Program-made: the position numbers and the translations under genes
The notes under the pieces: generated by a model
Database searches by the model: none
Seen by the model: the letters and a program-made list of their open reading frames with translations, nothing else
Told to the model about the DNA's origin: nothing
Assembly (NCBI GenBank): GCA_002746275.1
Contig: NVWR01000004.1
Coordinates: forward strand, 130,778 to 142,881
Direction: 5' to 3'
Length of the DNA: 12,104 nt
Source of the DNA: Rhodobiaceae bacterium
GTDB taxonomy: Bacteria > Pseudomonadota > Alphaproteobacteria > Parvibaculales > Parvibaculaceae
In this document: positions 6,890 through 12,104 of the stretch, piece by piece
Numbering within the stretch: position 1 is the stretch's first letter
Layout: every line of letters begins with the position of its first letter

Positions 6890-8851
6890 CTAGGGCAACA
6901 AGCCCAGACACTCCCCTTTCCAGGTCCCCCCACCCGTCGTCCGGTTCGGGGTTACCCCCCAAGTGCCTCTAAAACTGGCTCCATTGTTCGTAAGGCGTAA
7001 CCGTGTTCCGCCACGTCCCAGTTCTGAAAGCCAGGTGCCTTCAAATACCTGCGAAGTCCCGCTTCCCTTCCGCGCGCCGACAACCAGACCAGGCCGCGGG
7101 GCACTGCTTCCCCGTCGATAACTGCCCGTCACCCGGCCATCACGATCAACCAATCGAAGATGCCCGAACGAGGTATCCCATAATCCTGTGAAGCCATCAC
7201 AGCCCGGTTTCAACGGCTGTACGGTGAAGCCGTGCTCGCTCAGCAGATGTCCGCCTCGGCCGGGCGAGGCAAAAACCCGCACCACATAGCGCCCGGGATT
7301 AGTGGGCGCTGCCAACGAAACTTCTGACGTTGCACTGCCCACTAGACGGTAGCGTTCTTCGCTTCCAAGCGGTGCCCCTGCGCGCACGAGGCCGATGGCA
7401 CCGTCGGTGATAAGGCAGGCTGAGGGAGAGGTGTCTGCAGATACGGAGACAATCTCCCCGGCAAGAACCTCCGTTCTGTCGAAGGCAATGGTGGCTGGGA
7501 AAGATTGGGTGACACCTGCATCGGCCCCGCGTTCTTCTCCCAGTGGCAGTGCGCCGGTCACAGCGGCCAACGCCCCAATTTCATTGTCACTTGCCGACCG
7601 AAGCGCCCCCCCGAGCGTTGCCACTGTTCCTGATGGTGCGCAGGCAGATTTCGCGCGACAGAAACCAAGGGCAGCAATGGCGTGACCTGCTTTCAAATAG
7701 GCTTCGGCCAATTCTGACGTTCCACAAACGGGACCAGCAGCAGCCGGTTTTGCAGCACTCTCGTCTCCAATCGACAAGGCTGCATCCAGACGGGCTGCGC
7801 TCAACATGGCACGGGTGAGCGCTGCGAAGTACGCCCGTCGGTATTCCGTCGTCTCGCCTCCCAGAGCCCATTCCGCTGCCACGTCGATTTCGCCGATCAG
7901 GGCACTCACCCGCCAGCTGTCTCTGCGCACACCACGTCGGTGCTCGGTCTCTGCCAACCAAGCCCTGAGACCGTCCCGCATGTCGTTTGCCCGGGCGGAC
8001 AGAACATCGGGAGACAGAGAGCTCTCGGCCGAATCAAGTGCCAGCCGGGCCAATGCCCGCTCAACACCCCCAAGGACCGTTGCAAGACCTGTTGTCGGAA
8101 TGTTTTGCCTAACACCAGGCAATGCGGTTCTGCCACCAACAAGCTCCGCCAGGGACATTTCAACGATCTGCAAATCAGCTGAAAGAGCTGCGGAACGATC
8201 GCAGTTCATTACCGGACATGCGATTGCCTGACAATCACGTGCCTGAGCGATCACATGATCCGCAAGACGGCCAATGCGTGCTGCGGCGGCTCGGATTGCC
8301 TGTCCATCCCGAGCGCAATTCAAGGACTGGGTTTGGGCGCTTCGCACCGGATCATCTCGCGTACACAAGCGCTCGCTCTCACAAGCGGTTGCACCATCCG
8401 CAAAACTTCTAAGCCCCTCTACAGCTCGCCCGGCAGCGTTCTGCCGCGCCGCCAGCGCCCGTGCCAACGACGCCTGTTCAACCGAGGGAGGGGCACCAGC
8501 AAGGCGCGACAAAGCGGCCTCCAACTTTCGAACATCCGCCAAGGCTGCTGTCGCCCGGTCCCTATATCCCGTCGCAACCTGCGCCAAATAAGAACAACGC
8601 TCGCACAGAGGCCTGGTTGCTGCTTCGGAGCGATCTGAGGGAGCCAAACTATCGAGCAATTCCAGAATCTGTGCCAAATCTCGGTCCAGGCGCGCTGTCG
8701 CCGGCGAATCGATGGGTTGGACGACCCGCGCTGATTGCTGAAAATCTCGCTGATGATACAAAACCCCGCCCAGAGCCCCGCACAGGACAAGAAGCGTCGC
8801 ACCAACGGTTAAACCAACCCGCCTTTTGCTCAAAAAATCAAGGATTGCCAT
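6890..8851 (-). CDS. Large membrane-anchored, cysteine-rich periplasmic protein, 653 aa
   Basis: No named family recognised. Residues about 12-31 form a single N-terminal membrane segment after a basic start (FLSKRR), so most of the protein is probably periplasmic. Fourteen cysteines follow it, several in close pairs (PLCERC at 83/86, and further C-x(n)-C groups), consistent with disulfides. Residues about 50-420 are alanine-rich and helical. About 440-545 looks like an Ig-like beta-sandwich (FPATIAFDRTEVLAGEIVSV to GRYVVRVFASPG). About 549-653 is a WG-rich beta domain with repeated GLWDTSFG, VTGSY, FEGTWLSE, FRGTWG and GTWKGEC motifs, bounded by two cysteines. The ATG at 8851 has GAGG three bases upstream. 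It lies 60 bases after the 162-aa exported protein and is probably in the same transcript. Confidence 0.8.
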   Translation of the reverse strand: MAILDFLSKRRVGLTVGATLLVLCGALGGVLYHQRDFQQSARVVQPIDSPATARLDRDLAQILELLDSLAPSDRSEAATRPLCERCSYLAQVATGYRDRATAALADVRKLEAALSRLAGAPPSVEQASLARALAARQNAAGRAVEGLRSFADGATACESERLCTRDDPVRSAQTQSLNCARDGQAIRAAAARIGRLADHVIAQARDCQAIACPVMNCDRSAALSADLQIVEMSLAELVGGRTALPGVRQNIPTTGLATVLGGVERALARLALDSAESSLSPDVLSARANDMRDGLRAWLAETEHRRGVRRDSWRVSALIGEIDVAAEWALGGETTEYRRAYFAALTRAMLSAARLDAALSIGDESAAKPAAAGPVCGTSELAEAYLKAGHAIAALGFCRAKSACAPSGTVATLGGALRSASDNEIGALAAVTGALPLGEERGADAGVTQSFPATIAFDRTEVLAGEIVSVSADTSPSACLITDGAIGLVRAGAPLGSEERYRLVGSATSEVSLAAPTNPGRYVVRVFASPGRGGHLLSEHGFTVQPLKPGCDGFTGLWDTSFGHLRLVDRDGRVTGSYRRGSSAPRPGLVVGARKGSGTSQVFEGTWLSELGRGGTRLRLTNNGASFRGTWGVTPNRTTGGGTWKGECLGLLP

Positions 8852-8911
8852 CAGCCTCGGCCAAAGCTCCGCCAGCCGATTCTATCGGCGACCACACCCC
8901 TATTTCTCATT

Positions 8912-9400
8912 TTAGTTTTGACCACATTCAACAATAACGGACCCACTGCCTTCGCCAACGGTGGCACAATCGCCGCCACCGAAACAAAAGGCTACAGGTA
9001 CATTTGCAAAATAGAAGCTGATACTGGCGTTCCCAGAACTGGCTTCGAAGGTTCCAGACATTTCAAAACGGCGCACACCTGGACCGTTGAAGTTTATGAC
9101 GTCCCCCACCGCTGGTTCGGAAAGCGGAATGTAATGGCGGCCATCAAAAACCACGCTCGCTGAGCCGGCTGCGGTCAACTCGCACCACCCAGAAAAATCG
9201 GTTGATTGCTGCTTGCTCGTTTGGACCGGAAACGTCGCCCGGTCACCGAGCGCGATCGTTTGGCGTCCCCCCGCCATCGTAGCGTTATTGGCCGCCGATG
9301 CGGGCACAACGCTCGCGATTAGAAGGCATGCGACCGCAACGCCCCGGCATCCTCTGCGCGATACAGTTTCAATCACAGGTTTGGGTGTAAATGCAGACAT
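8912..9400 (-). CDS. Secreted protein with four mature cysteines, 162 aa
   Basis: A clear Sec signal peptide: basic residues (RRGCR, 15-19), a hydrophobic core VAVACLLIASVV (21-32) and an Ala-x-Ala cleavage site, PASA-A, near residue 37. The mature protein of about 125 aa is beta-rich (SASVVFDGRHYIPL, VINFNGPGVRRFEMSG, NASISFYFANV) with four cysteines at about 73, 139, 145 and 159 that could form two disulfides. It has no catalytic motif I know. The ATG at 9400 has AAGGAG ten bases upstream; another ATG lies between them but is in a different frame. It is the first gene of a likely two-gene operon with the 653-aa membrane-anchored protein, suggesting the two act together in the periplasm. Function is unknown. 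Confidence 0.78.
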   Translation of the reverse strand: MSAFTPKPVIETVSRRGCRGVAVACLLIASVVPASAANNATMAGGRQTIALGDRATFPVQTSKQQSTDFSGWCELTAAGSASVVFDGRHYIPLSEPAVGDVINFNGPGVRRFEMSGTFEASSGNASISFYFANVPVAFCFGGGDCATVGEGSGSVIVECGQN

Positions 9401-9547
9401 AGATCATGTGCTCCTTGCGTCTGCTGGCCCCAGCCAGCCAAACGTCTCCGCGTCGCTCTACTGAAATACAGATAGCACAGCTTGCCGGTCTCGCCGGTCA
9501 GGGGCAAGTCAGAACATCGTAGAGGGGAGAATCGTTGTGGGTGCTGT

Positions 9548-9970
9548 TCAGCTCTTCTTAGCGGGCCGACCTGCCGCGCTTTTCTGGCCCAGACCCATCT
9601 CCTTGGCGAGCTTGGATCGTGCGGCGGCGTAATTGGGAGCTACCATGGGGTAATCAACAGGCAGGCCCCATTTGCGCCGGTACTCCTCGGGCGACAAATT
9701 ATAGTGAGTACGAAGATGACGCTTTAACGATTTGAACTGCTTTCCGTCTTCCAGGCAGATCAAGAAATCAGCCGTTACCGACTGTTTGATAGGAACAGCG
9801 GGCTCAACGCTCGGCGCAGTTTTGCCCGGCTGCTCTGTCTCCACGCTTTCCAGCGCGCCGAAAACGGTTTCGATCAAAGCAGGCACATCGGAAATCGGGA
9901 CCGAATTGTTGCCCAAGTAGGCTGAGACAATTTCGGCGGTCATCTCAACCAGATCCGCCTTGTCTTGCAT
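9548..9970 (-). CDS. mucR: MucR/Ros family zinc-finger transcriptional regulator
   Basis: MucR proteins are H-NS-like global regulators of alphaproteobacteria that oligomerise through their N-terminus and bind AT-rich DNA. The 140-aa product has both halves of the family: MQDKADLVEMTAEIVSAYLGNN (1-22) for oligomerisation, and the prokaryotic zinc-finger domain FLICLEDGKQFKSLKRHLRTHYNLSPEEYRRKWGL-type segment from about residue 69, followed by DYPMVAPNYAAARSKLAKEMGLG. Metal ligands fit C72, D75, H85 and H89; Asp instead of the second Cys is known in this family. I start at the ATG at 9970, where the family normally begins, with GGAG upstream. An ATG at 10003 would add 11 atypical residues. About 240 bases of non-coding DNA lie upstream. 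A Lys/Arg tail ends the protein. Confidence 0.95.
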   Translation of the reverse strand: MQDKADLVEMTAEIVSAYLGNNSVPISDVPALIETVFGALESVETEQPGKTAPSVEPAVPIKQSVTADFLICLEDGKQFKSLKRHLRTHYNLSPEEYRRKWGLPVDYPMVAPNYAAARSKLAKEMGLGQKSAAGRPAKKS

Positions 9971-10212
9971 ATAACTCGCTCCGCTCAACCGTTTCTTGCA
10001 CAATTATTTGGTAGAATGACATCTTCATTATCAATTCGCGCAAATTCATGCTGGCGACTTATAGCAACTGAAACAAACACAAGCAACGCGGCACGAGAAT
10101 TTAGTCCGCATTTGCCATTGATTTAAGCTAGTGGGGTCTGGACTTGCATAGAGAAACATCTGTTTCATTTGAAAAGCAGACCGAAAGATTAGCGTTTTCT
10201 ATCCCGCACCGA
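9971..10212. promoter_or_regulatory. mucR upstream region
   Basis: A moderately AT-rich non-coding stretch upstream of mucR and downstream of the ribbon-helix-helix gene. It must hold the mucR promoter, and since MucR proteins usually repress their own gene, it is a likely MucR target. Small symmetric elements are present (GAAAC-ATCT-GTTTC near 10152-10165; TCACT-TT-AGTGA at 10213-10224, overlapping the neighbouring stop). I see no convincing -35/-10 pair and no strong terminator. Confidence 0.4.
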
Positions 10213-10686
10213 TCACTTTAGTGAGGGAATTCCCAGCCTGCCCAAATAGAGATCGAGCGCCGAGGTCAAAAGGTCCTGGTGGGTCCGCTCAAGTAAAACT
10301 GCGGCACTCTTCAGTCTAGAATACCGGTGGTTTTCCAGCCGCACCGACACCCGCGTTCGCGGTGGCATGGCACTTCGACGCTCCAAAACCGGGCTGACAT
10401 TTCTCAAACGCCGCTCTGGGCCCTCGTCGGGCCTGCTGTCTCTCTGTGGCTGCTGAGCGAGTTGATCCGCCCCTTCGCTCGCGGGCAATGGCCGGGCGTG
10501 CGGCCTCTCCGCCCTCTTACCGAGCCCGCGGTTAAGCCTACCAAATTCGGCAGGTGACCCCGTCTCCTGTGGGAGCCCCCCGGTTCCCCAGGGTGGCGGA
10601 TTTTCTCTTTCCATCATGGCTCCACTTAGCCTGGCGAAGCCATCGACAGATTTGCGAGCCTGAGAAAAATTTTTGTGATCCGGCAT
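10213..10686 (-). CDS. Ribbon-helix-helix protein, probable ParA partner, 157 aa
   Basis: The C-terminus (about 109-152) has the pattern of a ribbon-helix-helix DNA-binding domain: a beta strand RTRVSVRLE, helix A NHRYSRLKSAAVLLER, a short turn, and helix B DLLTSALDLYLGRLG. The first 100 residues are rich in Pro, Gly, Arg and Glu and are likely disordered. This is the shape of ParG-type centromere-binding adaptors, whose flexible N-terminus stimulates the partner ATPase, though this tail is longer than in ParG. It lies directly downstream of the ParA gene on the same strand, with 95 bases between that hold direct repeats. The start is uncertain: the ATG at 10686 has a weak ribosome binding site, and an ATG at 10614 has GGAG five bases upstream. 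A pure transcriptional regulator is the main alternative. Confidence 0.72.
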   Translation of the reverse strand: MPDHKNFSQARKSVDGFARLSGAMMERENPPPWGTGGLPQETGSPAEFGRLNRGLGKRAERPHARPLPASEGADQLAQQPQRDSRPDEGPERRLRNVSPVLERRSAMPPRTRVSVRLENHRYSRLKSAAVLLERTHQDLLTSALDLYLGRLGIPSLK

Positions 10687-10741
10687 GGCGCTTCTATTTC
10701 TTTCGGGTTGGACAGTTGGTTCACATCAGTGGTCAGCTCTC

Positions 10742-10789
10742 GAAATCCCTGATCAATCTATGAAATCAGTGACCTATGAAATCAATGAC
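10742..10789. repeat. Iteron-like direct repeats between parA and the RHH gene
   Basis: Two adjacent 16-base units (10758-10773 and 10774-10789), CTATGAAATCAGTGAC and CTATGAAATCAATGAC, differ at one base. A third, weaker copy of the core GAAATCNNTGA lies at 10742-10752. The last unit overlaps the parA stop codon. Short direct repeats beside a ParA/RHH pair are what RHH centromere-binding proteins typically recognise, so this may be the binding site or an operator for the RHH gene. Confidence 0.75.
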
Positions 10790-11522
10790 CAGGCCGACGC
10801 CCGAACGCAGGCGCTCGGCGGCCCAGCGCATTCAAATTCGACGGAAGGTGGGTTCCAAAATTTTCAACCGTCGCGGGATCAACTGTTGCAGGTGTCAGCC
10901 TGTCCATCCGGTTGGCAAGATAGGCCCATAACGCATCAATCTCCGCTGCGCTTTTCCCTTCAGGCTTCGCCTCCATCACCGTCCGGCCATCTATCATGCT
11001 GGCGGCAAAATCAACCCGGTGGTGGATGGTCACCGGCGCAACCGTTCCGTGCTGCGACAGTGCAACAGCTGCATCCGACGTAATACGCGCCCTTGGCGTG
11101 GCGCCATTGACGACAAACACCAGCGGTTTCTCGTGCCATTGGGCGATATCGACGGTTGGCCCCACGGCGCGGAGGTCATGTGGACTGGGGCGCGTCGGGA
11201 CAATAACGAGGTCCGCGTGGCCAACCACTTCCGAGATCGAACGGGTCACAGCCGGAGGCGTGTCGATAATGACCAGGCGTATCCCCGCTGCGGCTGCCTC
11301 GCGCAGAGCAGGTTGGATGCCCCCATGATCCGTCAGGAAAATCGATAAATCCTCAGCAGATCGACATTCCACCCATTTCATCAGGCTGCCTTGTGGGTCT
11401 GCGTCGATTAACCCGACCGGGCCCACGCCAGCACGATGTGCCGCAACAGCAATATGGCCCGCGAGGGTTGTCTTTCCCACGCCACCTTTCTGTGCCGCAA
11501 ACACAAGAACATGCATTTCCAT
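10782..11522 (-). CDS. parA: ParA/ParF-type partition ATPase
   Basis: A Walker-type ATPase of the ParA/MinD superfamily that forms ATP-dependent dimers on nonspecific DNA to position plasmids, chromosomes or protein clusters. With the ATG at 11522 (AGAGGAAGGA eight bases upstream) it has 246 aa. The deviant Walker A KGGVGKTT is at 12-19 with the signature lysine K12, the second motif DADPQGS at 40-46, and Walker B VIIDTPP at 84-90. It lacks the N-terminal HTH of large plasmid ParA proteins, so it matches the small ParF type that pairs with RHH adaptors, consistent with its downstream neighbour. A Pro/Arg-rich C-terminal tail (about 210-246) is unusual. Annotation as a bare ParA leaves the cargo open: chemoreceptor and carboxysome positioning ATPases look similar. 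Confidence 0.9.
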   Translation of the reverse strand: MEMHVLVFAAQKGGVGKTTLAGHIAVAAHRAGVGPVGLIDADPQGSLMKWVECRSAEDLSIFLTDHGGIQPALREAAAAGIRLVIIDTPPAVTRSISEVVGHADLVIVPTRPSPHDLRAVGPTVDIAQWHEKPLVFVVNGATPRARITSDAAVALSQHGTVAPVTIHHRVDFAASMIDGRTVMEAKPEGKSAAEIDALWAYLANRMDRLTPATVDPATVENFGTHLPSNLNALGRRAPAFGRRPGH

Positions 11523-11542
11523 CGTCTTCGTCCTTCCTCTAA

Positions 11543-11601
11543 CCTTGTTCTGTGGCAAACCTCATCGCCACCCAACAATAGGGCCGAGCCACAGAACAAG
11601 G
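11543..11601. repeat. 14-base perfect inverted repeat in the parA leader
   Basis: CCTTGTTCTGTGGC (11543-11556) and its exact complement GCCACAGAACAAGG (11588-11601) are separated by 31 bases. On the parA strand the downstream arm ends two bases before the Shine-Dalgarno sequence. It may be a pair of operators whose centres are 45 bases apart, or an mRNA hairpin affecting parA translation. Neither side has a T run, so it is not an intrinsic terminator. Confidence 0.8.
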
Positions 11602-11666
11602 GGCCTGGAACAACGCTAAAGCATGAGAAGTTAACGAGAATTGAAAGGGCGATTTGTTCTAAAACA

Positions 11667-11695
11667 TTGACAAAAATGTATTTTTTCGCATTTTG
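11667..11695 (+). promoter_or_regulatory. Possible promoter of the Rieske oxygenase gene
   Basis: A perfect TTGACA (11667-11672) lies in an AT-rich stretch upstream of the ATG at 11737. A 17-base spacer leads to ATTTTG, a poor -10, so only the -35 element is convincing. A seven-base TTGTTCT nearby (about 11654-11660) matches part of the parA leader repeat. Confidence 0.3.
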
Positions 11696-11736
11696 AAACA
11701 GCGGGTGGCGGCTGCATAAACAGGCTTAAGAGACAT

Positions 11737-12104
11737 ATGTTTTTACGTGATATTTGGTATTTCGCGCTTCCGGCAGAAAGCCTTCGCCCTGGCGCGATGA
11801 CGCATAAAGTCCTGTTAGGGGAGCCCATTGTTATAGGGCGCGAAGAAAACGGGACCCCTTTTGCCCTGCGCGATGTTTGCCCTCATCGTGGCGTCCCTCT
11901 GTCCGCTGGCAAATTATTCTCCCCGGCAGCGAGTGGATGTAACGCCAGCGCTGTTGAATGCCCTTATCACGGCTGGAAGTTTCGGACCGACGGACGGTGC
12001 ACTGAGATACCATCTCTGGTTCCTGGACAAGAGATGGACGTGGAACGTATCCGCGTCCGGGCCTACCCAGTGCGGGAGGTGCAGGGAAACATCTGGATCT
12101 ACAT
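11737..12104 (+). CDS. Rieske non-heme iron oxygenase, N-terminal part, cut by window edge
   Basis: Oxygenase component of a Rieske-type ring-hydroxylating or demethylating system: the N-terminal [2Fe-2S] domain passes electrons to a mononuclear iron in the C-terminal domain. About 122 residues are visible. The Rieske ligands are C48 and H50 in VCPHRGVPL, and C75 and H78 in ECPYHGW. The following KFRTDGRCTEIPSL and the start MFLRDIWYFALPAESL fit the VanA/phenylpropionate-dioxygenase-like oxygenases. H50 to C75 is 24 residues, longer than the usual 15-17, because of an inserted FSPAASGCNAS-like segment with an extra Cys68. The ATG at 11737 has an AAGAGA-type ribosome binding site close upstream. 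The catalytic domain is outside the window, so the substrate cannot be judged. Confidence 0.9.
   Translation, partial: MFLRDIWYFALPAESLRPGAMTHKVLLGEPIVIGREENGTPFALRDVCPHRGVPLSAGKLFSPAASGCNASAVECPYHGWKFRTDGRCTEIPSLVPGQEMDVERIRVRAYPVREVQGNIWIY

Noticed and set aside
6601..6972. 123-aa plus-strand ORF downstream of the XRE gene
   Set aside because: No Shine-Dalgarno sequence, no recognisable family, and its 3' quarter is antisense to the 653-aa protein's conserved C-terminal motif. Kept only as a remark on the intergenic region.
8461..8937. 158-aa plus-strand ORF
   Set aside because: Antisense to the start of the 653-aa protein; composition is Pro/Arg-rich as expected for a mirror frame.
9483..9512. 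CTTGCC...GGCAAG element with CCGGTC repeats between mucR and the secreted-protein gene
   Set aside because: Considered as a terminator, but there is no T run in either direction and the stem is interrupted.
10685..11083. 132-aa plus-strand ORF
   Set aside because: Antisense to the 3' part of the ParA gene, which has all Walker motifs.
11436..11696. 86-aa plus-strand ORF across the parA leader
   Set aside because: Antisense to the parA start and its leader repeat; no start signal.

Overview
The window looks like an ordinary chromosomal stretch of an alphaproteobacterium. The evidence is the gene content: a Ros/MucR zinc-finger regulator, a DUF1491 protein, a DUF5330-like protein beside sufE, and a DnaA-domain-IV-like protein coupled to a DUF6456 protein. 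All of these are typical of that class. I cannot name a genus. Coding DNA is moderately GC-rich, and several intergenic stretches are clearly AT-rich.

Layout. 1-215 (-): N-terminus of peptide chain release factor 3 (prfC), cut by the left edge. 343-1139: two small unrecognised genes, divergent. 1168-1527 (-): DUF1491 protein. 1954-3045 (+): exported protein with a four-cysteine C-terminus, closed by a strong terminator. 3100-3290: AT-rich island with repeated ATACAA/TTGTAT elements. 3405-3827 (+): DUF5330-like protein, then a second strong terminator. 4069-4494 (+): sufE. 4503-5833 (-): a two-gene operon of a DnaA-domain-IV-like DNA-binding protein and a DUF6456 protein. 5995-6567 (+): an XRE/S24-like regulator, divergent from that operon and preceded by a near-perfect long palindrome. 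6890-9400 (-): a two-gene unit of exported cysteine-rich proteins. 9548-9970 (-): mucR. 10213-11522 (-): a ParA-type ATPase followed by a ribbon-helix-helix protein, with iteron-like repeats between them and a long inverted repeat in the ParA leader. 11737-12104 (+): N-terminus of a Rieske oxygenase, cut by the right edge.

How the parts fit. The sufE / DUF5330 / DUF6456 / DnaA-like HTH / MucR set is, from memory, a recurring alphaproteobacterial neighbourhood. SufE serves Fe-S cluster assembly, while the other members look regulatory or are unknown. The most system-like element is the ParA + ribbon-helix-helix module. It has the architecture of a ParF/ParG partition cassette (Walker ATPase, small RHH adaptor with a disordered basic N-terminus, short direct repeats), yet it sits among chromosomal housekeeping genes with no replication gene in view. 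I found no CRISPR array, insertion sequence, tRNA or rRNA.
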